From positions 696,501-760,500 of the forward strand of contig JACVTC010000006.1 in the NCBI GenBank assembly GCA_016946835.1: a DNA stretch of 64,000 nt. Direction: 5' to 3'. The position numbers and the translations under genes are program-made. Shown one piece after another: positions 51,031-63,384 of the stretch. The notes beneath the pieces are model-generated. The model was not told where the DNA came from, made no database searches, and was given only the letters and a program-made list of their open reading frames with translations. Origin of the DNA: Neocallimastix lanati (nom. inval.) (Eukaryota > Neocallimastigomycota > Neocallimastigomycetes > Neocallimastigales > Neocallimastigaceae). How positions within the stretch are numbered: the stretch's first letter is position 1; the number at the start of each line of letters is the position of its first letter.

Positions 51031-53165
51031 TAGAAGTTTTGCTATTTGGAATTGGTATTTTTATTATGAATATAGCATTAAAAAATTACTATTTTATAAT
51101 ACATTATTTAGAAGTATTATTATAATTCTATATGGATTTTCCTTGTGTGCATTTTTAATTTTTTTTAAAATTTTTTACTGCTTTATTTATTTTTTAATAG
51201 AATTTAGAATTAGTCAAATGGTTTCATTATAGTTATTTAATACTTCTAATAAAAAAAGCAAAAAATTGTTAATTCCGATTTAATATTTTATAGTGATATA
51301 GAAAAAGTTAGTATAAAAGAAGAAAATATAGAAATAAGAAACGTTTCAAAAATATTTAGTTATAGAAAAACATACAGACTAAATGAAAATTCACAAGATA
51401 ATAGCTATCAATGTAAAATAAATGATAAAATTTTATTTATGCTTTAAAAAATATAAATTTCGAAGCATATGAAAATGAGATATTTGAAATTTTAGGCCAC
51501 AATGGAATAGGGAAATCAAGTAAAAATAATAATCAGTATAATTAAACCTAACGAAGAAATACTTTACTTTGATGGAGAAGAATACTTAAGAAATAATTTA
51601 AATATAAGACAAAAAATAGGTAAATTAAACATTTACATACCTTAAATTTATTAATCATTTATTGTTTATTATTTATTTATTTTTTATTCATTATTCATTA
51701 TTTTATTATTTATTAAATATAATCAAATATATATTATATACTATTTAAATATAAAAACTTTATTTAAATGAAATTACGGATTTATTGTAAAAAGATTTTA
51801 TTAAATATCTAATGAAAATTTAGGTATTTGTCCACAAAATTGTTCCTTATTCGAAAATTTAACAGTAGAGGAAAATATTGAAATATTTTCAAATATAAAA
51901 AAATAATAACGTTGATGTAGATAGGGTTTTAGGAGAAGTAGAATTAATTGATAAAAGATATGATATTGTTGGAATTCTTAGTGGAGGGCAAAAGAAAAAA
52001 CTAAATATAATAATTGCTTTAATGTGAAATTCAAAATATGTATTTTTAGATGAATCAACATGAAGTCTTGGTCTATTCTCAAGAAGGAAAATATGGGATT
52101 TATTGAAAAAAAATAAAAAAGGAAAGGTTGTATTTTTAACTATGCATTATATGGATGAAGCGGTTACTTTAACTGATAGATAACTAAAACTAAATAAAGG
52201 TGAAGTTCGTTGTATTGAAAGTAGTTCGTATTTAAAATAGCATTTCGATATGTGTTATAAAATTAAAATAGAAACAGAAAGATATAATAAAGTATTCAAT
52301 TTAATATAGAAATATGATTCTGATACAGTTAATATTACTGAAAGTAATAGTAATATTAATTTTTTAGATAAAAATATATATATATATTTGAATTATCTAA
52401 TGTTTATTTAAGTTATATTTCAAGATTGATAATGGAAATTGAAGATTATGAAGTAAATAAAGGCATAATAAAATATTTTTCATTAGTGTATCCATCTCTT
52501 GAGGAGCTTTTCATGAAACTTGAATCTAATGAAAATAATATATAAAATAAAAATAGTTATAAAATAATTTGTAATGAATATAATTGTACAAATAATTATA
52601 ATTATAATTATTTATACAATAAGTCAAATATTTATGCTTATGAAAATATTATAAAAGAACGTAAGGAAAATAAAATAATAAATTCAAGTAATACCAAGGT
52701 AATATTAATGGAAAATGAAGATATTCTTACTAATATTGAAAGAACAAATTGACCATTTAATTTAGGAATTAAAATTACTTTAGTATCATTTAGATATAAA
52801 ATTTATACAAAAAATAAAAATTTTTTGATATTTTTAGTGCTTATGCCTATTGTTACGTCAATATTGATTTTCAGTTTAGTTCATTTTATTAAATTCGAAT
52901 ATAAACTAAATAAAATTTATGAGTGTTTACAATATCATCACTATTATCAATGGATAATGGATTTAAGGTTTGCCATACTGAAAACATATTTTTATCTCTT
53001 AATATTAATTCACCTAATGGAGAAAATACATATTTATAAGGAAATTCAAAAATATCAATATTGGCAGTTAAAAAAGACCATTAAGTTCTTAAATTTTCTT
53101 TCACCACTATATTCACTGTACTTTGTATATAGAACCTATATTTAAAACATATATTTACCATTACT
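51031..53165 (+). pseudogene. ABCA-type ABC transporter, partial and decayed
   Basis: A membrane ATPase remnant. 51040-51235 encodes hydrophobic segments, probably the end of the first membrane domain. The nucleotide-binding domain follows: Walker A LGHNGIGKS (about 51493-51519), ICPQN in the Q-loop just after an intron, signature LSGGQKKK (about 51976-52000), Walker B YVFLDES (about 52040) and H-loop TMHYMDEA (about 52138-52162). TMHYMDEA plus the CIESSSYLK block are typical of the ABCA subfamily. The second membrane domain starts near 52820 (LIFLVLMPIVTSILIF). Decay: a frame change right after Walker A (near 51520), another near 51905, in-frame stops near 52026 and 52062, and the expected DEPT is DEST. 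The 5' part is missing at the junction with fossil L, and the 3' part is lost after 53165. Confidence 0.85.
51620..51823 (+). other. Spliceosomal intron in the ABCA pseudogene
   Basis: A 204-nt GT-AG interval (GTAAAT...AATTTAG) splits the Gly codon of IRQKIG|ICPQN, a phase-1 intron. A CTAAT branch-site-like word lies about 13 bases before the end. It is nearly pure A/T, with none of the coding bias of its flanks. Confidence 0.85.
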
Positions 53166-53220
53166 AGAAACTTAAGCTTTATTTATATTTATTTTATTTG
53201 AGCAAATTCATTTCAATACT

Positions 53221-55700
53221 CTATGTATAAGTATCAATAACAGGTTCAAGAACATTATACTTATCAAATATACTAATTTTACTTTCAGCTTTTTTAGTAT
53301 CAAAATCTAATGGTAAATTATATTCTGCTGAGAAATGATAACCAACATAATCATTTTCTCCTTTAATTTACCAAATAGTAACACTAGCACCATCAATTAA
53401 AGTTACTGATGCACTATCTAATCCAGGTTCATCTTTGATATATAAATAATAGCCAGTTTTATCTGTATAACCCATTTTAAATGGAAAATCTTTTAGTAAT
53501 GAATCCCAAATAACGTAATCATTATTATCAATTTCATCATTTGTAGGAAAAGAATTATTTGTAGTAATAGTCAATTTAGTAGTTTAAGTTGAAGAAGTAT
53601 TAATCGATTTAGTAGTTGTAGTTGAAGAAGTAGTAGTCGATCTAGTAATTGTAGTTGAAGAAGTAATAGATGATTTAATAGTTGTAGTTGATGATAAAAT
53701 GATAGATGATGAAGTAGTATCTTCAACTTCTTCATAGTCATCAAATTCAATAGGATATTCTTCATATCCTTCTCAAGTATTAAAATATTCATAATTATCG
53801 ATTTTTACATATTCATCATCATCATTATCATCAGCTTCATAATTTATTTTTTTTATTATTAGAATATAATCTATTACTTTTATTATAAAAATATTTATTT
53901 ATATATTTTTTAAGCATTTAATAATACCCATTAGAATTATGTTCCGTATCATTATTACTATCGATATAATTTTTTAACTATTTGGTAATATTCTTTAGAA
54001 TATTTAAAAGTATCATTTGCATGTTTTTTGAATATACTTTTAGCTATAACTTATAAATGACCATTACTTCCTACATGCAATCTAAAATCATATAACTTTT
54101 ATTTCTTATTTATTTTTATTGGTATATAATTCATTTTATTGGTCCAAAGTCTTTTATAACTTTCTGAAATTGATGATACTATGTATAATACCAATTTACC
54201 AGATTTTAATACACCAAAACTATATTTTCCACTTTCTTTAGTTATTGAACATCCTTTTCTTAAATTAGTATAACTTAATAATGTATTTAATTTTGTTTTA
54301 GTATTTACATCTTCTTTTGTAAATATAAAATTAGATACAATGTTTTTAACTAAATCAACAAATTCATCTTCTGTACCATATTCAACAGGATTTATAGCAA
54401 AGCAAATAAATTCAACAAGATGAATACTTTTATTAATTTCGAATCATAACTTACCATAAGCGTCGTAATAACTTTAATTCGTATATTAATTTCAACATTA
54501 TATAATGGAATAGCTGTTGAATTATAATATTTATCATCTGGAATTACAAAGGTAAGTTGCCTAGTAAATGTTTCACCTTTCTATAAACTTTGAGCTCTAT
54601 TAAATGCAAATTATGTAGATTTATCTCATACTGTATAATAGGATAAATTGTTAGTAAATGATTTTTGATTTATTTTATCATATGAATATCCAGTTGTTGC
54701 CGTTTTAGAATTAGATTCTTCACTAACCCATCCTGTTTCCTTATTATAATTAGTAGTAACCATCATAGAAACAGAATCGGATGCATAATTTTCTTCAGTT
54801 GATGTTTCACTATGTCCAACAATATGAGTATCGAAATAACCATTTGTTTCATCCCAAGAAATACTAAATCCGGAAGTAGTAGAAAAAGCATCTGACCAAT
54901 ACACAGAATCTATAATACTTATTCTAGTTTGATTAATGGTAGTAGTATTGTCAGATGTAGATCTAGAACCTGCTAAAGCCATTTTAATTTGGAAATTTTT
55001 ATTTCTTTCAGTAAGAGATACTTTTAAATCTCTATCCAGTTCAGCAATATGTTCTTGCGAATCTCTTGATCGATTTGCAATTTCATTAGCATCATAAGCA
55101 TATGTATTAACTAAATCAGCTGCATCGGCTGATTGTTTAGCATATGTATTAGCTTCTCTTGCTATAACATTAGCTTCTACTTCAGCACCACTCTGGATAA
55201 AAGAAGTAATACCACCAGCTAAAAGACCAATATCACAAACAATTGCATTACCTACATTTGGTCCAAAAAGTGTACCAATAGCACGACAGCTGCAATACCT
55301 GTAGCAGCATCAGATATACAGCATCTTCAAATCTAGCAGTTTTACTATTACCATTTTTATCACCAGCAATTTTCACAACAATAGCATCTCCTCTTTTAAC
55401 AATATCATTTTTTTGTGCATTTTTATAATCACTTGCTTCCTTTCTTGAATACACTTCAGTATGAGACTTTTCTGTTCTCTCACTCCAATTATGTTCTTCA
55501 ATATGCTCACTACCATCAGTTCTGGTATGTGAATGTTCTTCATTTTCTGTATAGATCTGTATATGAATAAGAATCTTTATGAGTATTGGTATGAGTATCT
55601 TCAGTATTATCTGTTTCAGATTTAGAAGTAGATTTAACTACCGTATATACATGTTCAAGAGAATTAAAATTTCCTTCTGCTTCCGATATAAAAATAGATT
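53221..55700 (-). pseudogene. Secreted or surface lectin-like protein, broken
   Basis: On the minus strand, remnants appear in this order. A Ser/Thr/Glu/His-rich part lies at about 55450-55690. An Ala/Asp/Glu-rich, probably helical stretch (EANVIAREANTYAKQSADAA) is near 55150. A beta-rich Ser/Thr segment spans about 54630-54980 (ISIIDSVYWSDAFSTTSGF). A block like bulb-type mannose-binding lectin lies at about 54110-54270 (SGKYSFGVLKSGKLVLY). A Ser/Thr linker is at about 53580-53700, and a C-terminal domain at 53221-53570 (YYLYIKDE, IDGASVTIW). The family is not certain: B-lectin is my reading of one block only, and a pore-former or other secreted protein is possible. It is broken into several pieces. 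Confidence 0.5.
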
Positions 55701-55926
55701 TGTCCTATTAAAGACTATAAGCTAAATCAATAGAATTATTACTTGAATGATACAACTAAAACTTCATTTTATGTCACTATTGATATTCCAATTCATCTCT
55801 TTAAAATAGTTTATGATAAGTTGATAAAAATAAATCTATCAGAAACTGTACAATATATTATTTGTAATACCGAATGTATAATTTAATGATTATTTCAATA
55901 AAACATATCTTTATGAGCAATAAGTA

Positions 55927-57360
55927 ATGAATTATGATAATTCAAATTTAAATAATATTAAAAGTATGGAAAATTATATCCTTAAAAAATTATGCTATGA
56001 TAATATATTGATAAATGAAAGTAAAATAACTTTTACCGAAAAAGAGTCGTATTATATCGTTTTGAAAATCTTACCTTCCTTTAATATTTTATTCAATGTA
56101 ATCCCTTAAAAGTAACATTTAACTAGCCTATAAATATACATAAATTATTTGATTTGATGGTTCTCAGATGCAATCTATCTTTTTATATATTTACTAATGA
56201 AAACATTAATGTAGTATCTTTGACAGAAAAGGCAATATACTCTTGATATATATAATATTCCTTTGGTAATGAATAAATATAATAAATGGAAACTTTTAAT
56301 GAAACTATCCAATTTCAAGATGTACAATGGTATATGTATTCAACGATCAAAATAATAGTCAAATATTTATATTTTCTTTATATCGATTTTCATAGTGAGG
56401 TTATGATAGGAGCGATCTCCACATAAACATTCCAATAAAGATAAATTATAATAAATTATTTGGTAATTTTTATACTAGATATGTTAATAATAAGAACAAA
56501 ATTTTACCTGTTATTACTGACAAAGAATACTGCGATAGAAATTGCACACAATATATCCAGTGGAAAGATAATTATTATATGGCTATTTTAAATTCTTGAT
56601 ATACCATCACTCTAAATGCAAATTAAAATTTTAATAAAGAAGTGAAATTGCCCAAATATATTAAAGTAATTCTAAATTTTAGCAATAAAAAAAAAATAAA
56701 ATATTCTAACCTTTCTTCTCCTCTTGATAAAAATAGTAAGGGTATCTTTTCTCCAACTTTATTTATGCCATATGGATTTGAATTATCAATGTTATATATA
56801 GTATATTTTGATATTGATTACTCTCTAATTGAATTCAAAATTTGTCCTAAATATCATTCCTATATTAAAATTCCCTCAAAAGAGAATTTTATATATTCAG
56901 TGAAGAATCGGATTGAAAATTCAAAATACTTTGAAAATGAAAAAATAAAAGCCAAAACATTAATATTTTAGCCTTTTCGGTTAATGATAATTCAAATATA
57001 TATCCTTATGCCTTTTCTAATTATTTATTGAATTATAATTCTTCTTTTTATTATTCTTTTGAAAAAAAGTTTTCTTCAAATTTTAGCTTGCCCATTCTTT
57101 CCTATAGGGAAAAGGTTGTAGCCAAGAAACCTAGTAGCTGTTTTATTTTAAGAGTTACTTTTGGAGTTTAAGCTACTTTTGCTATGTAGCACGGCTTTTT
57201 GATTCTGAAACCCAGGATTCACGGTAGATTACAGTTTTAGATTAATAACGATCTAATCTTCAGTATGTTCAGGGAGGATATTACTTTTTATGATTCTTAT
57301 TATGAATCTCCTTTGAACAATATAATTGTATGTGAAAAAATTTTTAAAATAAAACACTTA
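55927..57360 (+). pseudogene. Degraded gene of unknown family
   Basis: Coding-like stretches on the plus strand change frame repeatedly: 55927-56109 (INESKITFTEKESYYIVLK), about 56480-56600 (NNKNKILPVITDKEYCDRNC), 56642-56971 (FSPTLFMPYGFELSMLYIVY, CPKYHSYIKIPSKENF) and about 56975-57350 (LAFSVNDNSNIYPYAFSNYL, FREDITFYDSYYESPL). At least five frame changes or stops break it: near 56109, 56230, 56600, 56971 and 57170. Repeated Lys/Asp/Tyr phrases suggest a multi-domain or repeat protein. I do not recognise it. 57060-57270 is richer in G+C than its surroundings. Confidence 0.45.
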
Positions 57361-57765
57361 TGATAAGTTGAATACACTTAAAGTATATATTAAAGTTATT
57401 TTAATTATTATTTTTATTATAATTATTTTATTAGAATATATTTATTTTACAGTACAGATTTTATTAAATAATATTTGTATTAAGAAAAACTTATTATTAT
57501 TTTTTGTATGAATAAGAAGCCTTTATTCATATTACAATTATATATTAACAAGTTTTTCAAAAGAATAATAAAGATTAAAAATTAAGGAATTACATGTTAT
57601 TATTTATATTTAATTATTTATTTAAAGGTATCAGTTCTATACACTGACTTATAACCTATTTAATTGGATAAAAATATACTAATTTAATATTATTAACTAT
57701 ATTAATTATTTTTCAAAGTGTAAGCGGCTTAGCCAATCTGCTATGTTATTGGTTTTTCCTTTAAT

Positions 57766-58149
57766 ATGGATTCCCTTAACTTTGTACTCCTTGTCATCAT
57801 GCTCAATGCTACTAAATTATATACACTATCAATTTATATATATGAATTTATTATCTCCTCATCGTCCAATTTATTTTGTAAGGATGATCCTCTAGTGAAA
57901 GCAATATTTTACATATATACTAAAAATAATATATCGATTATTGATAGTAACAATTTACAAAATTGTATTAAACAATTCGTACAAGAAGACAATAAGGTTA
58001 TTCTTATATCCGAGGAATGTATTAAAAAAACAAATTACTATTTGTGGTATTCGTTTCATTCAAATGTAATTCCTGAAGTATCAATCATCTACCCAAATCA
58101 ACTGGAATCTTTATTACCAGAATTATCTGATTTATATGACTATGTTTAA
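57766..58149 (+). CDS. Hypothetical protein with possible signal peptide, probably truncated
   Basis: A 127-codon frame starts MDSLNFVLLVIML, a hydrophobic N-terminus that could be a signal peptide or membrane anchor. Phrases such as VKAIFYIYTKNNISIID and NKVILISEECIKKTNYYLWYSF suggest a globular alpha/beta extracellular domain, vaguely like a ligand-binding fold, but I do not recognise it. Coding-like sequence continues in another frame to about 58270 (YYSISKNNEENNNIMYMVFGQII), so it is probably a damaged longer gene. Confidence 0.4.
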   Translation: MDSLNFVLLVIMLNATKLYTLSIYIYEFIISSSSNLFCKDDPLVKAIFYIYTKNNISIIDSNNLQNCIKQFVQEDNKVILISEECIKKTNYYLWYSFHSNVIPEVSIIYPNQLESLLPELSDLYDYV

Positions 58150-58429
58150 AATATAAATGCATATCATTATTATAGTATATCAAAAAATAATGAAGAAAAC
58201 AATAATATAATGTATATGGTATTTGGTCAAATAATAAATATTATTTATGCAAAGCAAAATCTGAATGAAAAATGATCTTTATTTATTATTAAATAGAAAT
58301 ATTGATAGTTCAATAATTATATCAAAAAAAAAAATAGTTCTGACTAAATAATATTTTAAATTCTTTTTTGTTCAGGAACATTCTCATTGTTTAAATTTTT
58401 AAATTTACATATAATTTATATATATATAT

Positions 58430-58830
58430 TTTATATAATTACATAAAAAATTTAAACACCCACAATAATTGATAATACCATCATAACGTGTAACATAATT
58501 ATTATAATAATCTTTATTAATCTTTATATCTTTGATATTAGAAAAATTTACATTATACATTAAATTAATAAGTTCTATGAAATCTTAATTTTCATTTTTG
58601 TAAAAAAAATTATCATAAACTAAATCTAATACAAATATATCTGTATTAATTAATAAATCGAAAATATTGTCTTTTTCTATTTTTCTAAAATAATCTTTAA
58701 AAGTATAACTGCCTATTTCAATATCCAATTTATACTTTACAAGAAATATAATTATTTGAATATTCCTGAAATATTCTTTCCGAAATAGTTCCTACAGCAG
58801 CTTTATTTATTTTATACAGCAGTAGTGATT
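58430..58830 (-). pseudogene. Degraded gene remnant, family unknown
   Basis: On the minus strand LDIEIGSYTFKDYFRKIEKDN, DIFVLDLVYDNFF, then in another frame DFIELINLMYNVNFSNIKDI and YDGIINYCGC. Coding bias is clear but no family is recognised. Stops and at least two frame changes (near 58735 and 58600) break it. It lies just downstream, in its own direction, of the polymerase remnant, separated by the solo LTR, so it could be part of the same gene. Confidence 0.35.
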
Positions 58831-58832
58831 AA

Positions 58833-58940
58833 GTTGACACTCTCGCAAGAGTCCAGAAATTTTTCCGCAGAAGATCCTTCGATGGCACCATTGTAAAATG
58901 TTCTGATGGAACAGGTTACAATTACGCTAAATACTATTAA
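58833..58940 (+). pseudogene. G+C-richer coding scrap, 35 codons to a stop
   Basis: Open frame VDTLARVQKFFRRRSFDGTI...YNYAKYY ends at TAA 58938-58940. Codons such as CTC, CGC, GGC, TAC and TTC are rare elsewhere in the window, so it looks like the last exon of a well-expressed host gene. An AG lies just upstream (58832), which could be a splice acceptor. I do not recognise the protein. Confidence 0.35.
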
Positions 58941-58984
58941 TAACAATACAAAATTAAATTTGTTTTATTAAAAAAAAACTTATT

Positions 58985-59581
58985 AATATCTCTTTAAAAA
59001 AAATTCATTTATTAGTTATTAACGGTAAAATAGTTAATAACAACTACATTTTTTTAATAATTAAAATAATTTTACATGTATTTATAGTTTTTCTTAATTA
59101 TATTATATAATACTATTTCTATTTATTTTAACATATATTCAATATAAAATAAGCAAAAAGTAATCTAAAATTAGATAAAGTTATAAAATAACTAAAAATA
59201 ATTCAATAAACTTTATATTCTATTTGTTTCGACTCAAATTGAATAAATATTTATTTATTATTTATTTATTATTTATTTACTATTAATACTATTAATTATA
59301 TATTTACTATTTAATTTTATGTTTATATAAATTAAACTAAACTAAAATTATTAAAATATTTTATTACTAAATTTTAAGTTATTTAGAAATTAATCTTATA
59401 TTTCTAAATTTATAGATCGTAAAAAATATATTAATTTGTATAAATCAATTCATTACATAAATTAATATATTTTACATATTTTAATGTATTTACATTACTT
59501 TGTAAACGTGAATTACATTAAATAATTTAATGTACAAAATAAATTAATTAATGTATTAAAGATATAAATCATATCTTTACA
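58985..59581 (-). repeat. Solo LTR of the chromovirus H family
   Basis: From 59581 leftwards it reads TGTAAAGATATGATT, collinear with 23751-24269 over more than 500 bp and continuing beyond where E cut that copy. The left boundary is uncertain. Confidence 0.7.
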
Positions 59582-59589
59582 ACCATTTA

Positions 59590-61360
59590 CTATAATTACT
59601 TTGTAGTCACTTATTAAAGATAAAGCATTTATTAAAAATTCTTTATTAATAGTTTTAATCAATTCTTGTTCTTTATTAAATTCAGATCGAAATTTAGGAC
59701 ATAATTCTAATAAGTGTGCAAGTTTGAGCTTAACTTCTATATTCGTTACATATTTAAGTCATTTATATCATAATCATCAACAAAATTAATTATAATATAT
59801 TTTTCTAATTTTGCTGTGTTAGTATTATACGTATTTTCATTTTCATCGGTAATATTGGATATTATTTCCTAATTCTTTTTAATTTATTAATCTTATTCGC
59901 ATTTGAAATATTTGGTTGATTTATATATGATTTATCCAAATGTTCCATTTTTTCAGTGTTATTATTATTATAATTATTATTATTATAATTATTATTATTA
60001 TTACTATTTTAAATATTATTATTACTAGTTTTATTATTATTATTAATATTATTATTATATTATTCATAATAATAATAATTTTATTATTATTAATATCATT
60101 ATTATTAATATTATTATTACTGTTAATATTAATATTATAATCATTAATATTAGTATTATTATAATTATTATTCAAATTATTTGAATCTTCCTTCATATTC
60201 ATACTATCTTCTTTTGAAATATTATAATTATAATTATAATTATAGTTATAGTTATTATTTTTATAATTATTATTTTGATTATTTTATTAGTATTGTTAAT
60301 TTTTGTAATCATCATTATAATTACTATTATAATTATTATTACTATTTTTATTAATATAATTATAATTATTATTACTATTATTAGTATCATTATTAGTATC
60401 ATTATTGTAACAATTATTAGTATTTTCATTATTCTTATACTTGTACTTATAATTATTGCTATTATTAAGATTTTTTATTTTCTTTATGACTTTCTTCATC
60501 ATTTTTATTTTGGTTGTTAATTTTTTCTTCACATTTCCATTCATTTTTATTCTTTTCGTTACTATTTAAACATATTTATCATTGTGCTCATTGTCATTTT
60601 CCAAGTTGTTTTTTTTTGGACATTTTTCTTTCACTTTATAAACACATAATATTTCTTCATCAGCAATATATTCTATACCATTACTATCTAACTAGTCTAA
60701 TATTTTTTAAGCTGGGTTTTTCAATATAAAGATTCTCAAGATCAAGTGAAGAATCTCATTTTAAAATGCTATTATTTTTTTAAATATTGTTTAATAGTTT
60801 CGTGTACGATGAAAGGATGAAGTCTGACGTCAAAAATGGTATGGGAATAAAGATAAAAACTTAAATTAAAACCGTCATAAACAAAATCTAATATAATTTC
60901 ATTTAAATTTATATATTTAAAACTTATTAAAATCTTTCTCTTGAATCTTCATCATGATTTTCTGGTTTTAAATAAAATTCGAGTACACTTAATTCAGTTT
61001 TATTATGTGTTATATTAAAACTCTTTTAAACCATTAATAGTATCATCACCTGCAAGTTTATGAAAATAACTCAAAACTGATTGAGTGACCGGTTCTACAA
61101 TTGACTGAGTGGCTAGAATTCCAACATGAGTATTTGCTTTCACTTTATGTGAATTAATATAATTTACAACCATTTTAACAAATTCAGCTGGTTTAAAATT
61201 TGGCGATTTCCTTTTTGGTTCAAGAAATTTTCTAATTTTTTTAAAGTAGATTTTCAATATATATTTGAAAATGATTAATCTTATTAGAAAATAGATTAAA
61301 TATTTTATTACAAATATAATTAATGTCTGATTCAGAAAAATAGTAATTTATTTTTAAATA
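59590..61360 (-). pseudogene. RNA polymerase largest-subunit (Rpb1 / beta-prime family) remnant
   Basis: 61015-61257 carries THVGILATQSIVEPVTQSVL followed by SYFHKLAG, the counterpart of the conserved trigger-loop block (V-G-AAQSIGEP-TQMTL-TFH-AG) of DNA-directed RNA polymerase largest subunits. GLKEFYNITHNK then matches the RLKEIINV block. LEFYLKPENHDED and the following YINLNEI...FVYDG (about 60870-60980) match the next family block (TVYL...TL..V...IYYD). Upstream, 61260-61355 (FSESDINYICNKIFNLFS) fits the preceding helical region. Asn-rich low-complexity sequence spans 59950-60530, and more coding-like sequence follows to 59590 (KLKLAHLLELCPKFRSEFNKEQ). The copy is strongly diverged and broken in several places. 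Host Pol I/II/III subunit, giant-virus enzyme or linear-plasmid enzyme are all possible. Confidence 0.6.
59950..60480. repeat. AAT/ATT low-complexity tract
   Basis: Long runs of ATT on the plus strand, Asn codons on the minus strand. An Asn-rich insertion inside the polymerase-like remnant. Confidence 0.8.
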
Positions 61361-61689
61361 CTTTTATTAATTTTACTTTATGAAAACGTATATATTATTA
61401 TCATTTTATTTAAGAAATATAAATGTAAATAAAAATTTTTACATATGTATAATAAAAATTTTATTTTTGTAATTAAATTATTACTTTAAATTTAAAATAA
61501 AGATAAATAAAAATAATTATGAATTATTACATAGATTAAAAAATGAATTAAATTAGTTGATTTGATAAAATACTTTTTTTTAAAAAATATAAACTATATA
61601 TATAAAATATAAATTTTTTAAATAAAGAGATAATATTTTTAATATAAATACTAGTGATTCTATTTAAAATCTCTGCAAAATGATAAGAA

Positions 61690-63370
61690 GATTTCGCTTG
61701 TTCAAAATAAATCAGCTGAAGTACCTTCTGCTATTAAAGATACAGTTGAAACTTTATTTTTATTATATGCGTATATTTTAGCTGTTAAAACAGATGATTT
61801 GGGTAATTCTAAATTATTTCCTCATAGAATTAATTTAATTCAGCTTTATTTAAGGTTCTACTTATGAAATGTACTGGATATTCTTTTTCTTTTTCATCTT
61901 TTTGAAGAAGAATACCTCCAATAACTAATTTACAAGAGTTCATTCTAATTATGAATTGTTTATTAAAATCAGGAGCAGAAATTAATGCTTCTTTTAATTG
62001 ATTAAAACAATCTTGATGTATATTTTCCCATATGTAAAGTACATTTTTTCTTAACAATTTGTAAAGTGGCGCAATTATCATAGCAAAATTATTAATAAAT
62101 TTTTTATAATAACCCAAAGAACCTAAGAAAGATCTAAGTTCTGAGATGTTTTCTGGTTTAATGAATTTAGCTTCGGCATTAATTTTTGATTTAATAGTCT
62201 TGAGGCCGTTATAAGATACAACATGGCAGAGTAGTTCTACCAACTCCTAGAAAAGCAACACTTTTCAATGTTGATTTTAACTTCAAATTTACGAAATATT
62301 TCAAAAACTTGTTTAAGATGAACTAGATATTCTTTAATAGAGTTAGAAAATATGAGAATATCATCAAGGAAAACAAAGACACATTTACCTAATAAATCGA
62401 AAAGAATACAATTCATTTCTTCTTGGAATGTGGCTGGGGCACCAGCTAAATCAAATGGCATAACTTAGTATACAAAATTTCCATATTATGTAGTAAAACT
62501 AGTAATGTCAATATTAACTTCAATCATACTCATTTTGTGATATCCCGAAAATAAATCTAGAATGTAGAAAATTATAGCACCACTTAAGGAACTAAAAATT
62601 TCATCAATGTTTGGAAGGGAATAAAAAAAAATAACAGTCATTGAGTTTAGTTTTCTATAATCAGTGCAAAGTCTCCATTTTCCATTTTTTTTCATAACAA
62701 GTTCTATTGGTGAAGATCATGCTGAATAAACGGAACAATTAAACTTTTGTTTATAAGCTTAACCAGTTCAGCTTTTAAAGCATCAGATTTAAGTCTATTA
62801 AGTTTATAAAATTTACTTTTGAAAGGAACAGCATTTTTAAATAACTGAATATGGTGAGGTCTTAGTTTAGAGGAAGAAAGTTGTTCAGAAGAAGTGGTAA
62901 TAATATCAATAAAATCCATTAGAAGCTTAGATATATTTGATTTAAAAGAACGTCGATTTTTGCTTGAAAATCTTGAGAATGGATGTACTCCATAGGAGAA
63001 ATATTTTCTTCTTGTGGCGCAATAATTTTTGGCACATTTTCTATAATTTGGTCACTTTCAGTTGGTGATGCAGTATTTTCTTCAATAATGGAATTATTAG
63101 AATTATTAATATTATTATTATTTGAGAGAATTAGCATAAAAGAAATAAATATTAACAAAAACATTAAGAATAATAACCATTGCGTCAGTAAATGTGTCAT
63201 TACCTAACATATTGACCAGGTAGAGAATAAAAATAATTAACAGAAATAAGATTAAAATTGCTACTTATATCAATTAGGAATCTATTTTCAATATTATCTA
63301 CAGAGGGTAGAACAATACATAATTCATCTTCTTTAAAATTATTATTTTTAAATTCATTAGATTCATAATA
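61690..63370 (-). mobile_element. Ty3/gypsy fossil G, A-type
   Basis: On the minus strand, collinear with element A: protease-side sequence at about 63190-63350, MDFIDI...TTSSEQLSSSKLRPHHIQLF (62704-62919), RT with MKKNGKWRLCTDYRKLNSM (near 62690) and FVFLDDILIFS (near 62360), then ELRSFLGSLGYYKKFINNFA and RNase H (61830-62130). Integrase is absent and both LTRs are missing. Several breaks. Confidence 0.88.
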
Positions 63371-63384
63371 ATAAATTATTATTT

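Noticed and set aside
59921-60729. Ile-rich possible membrane proteins on either strand
   Set aside because: Frames created by ATT/AAT low-complexity sequence; no start context or conservation.
55900-61360. A Polinton or intact large DNA virus insert
   Set aside because: I see no protein-primed DNA polymerase, packaging ATPase, capsid gene or terminal inverted repeats; only the polymerase-subunit remnant hints at such an origin.
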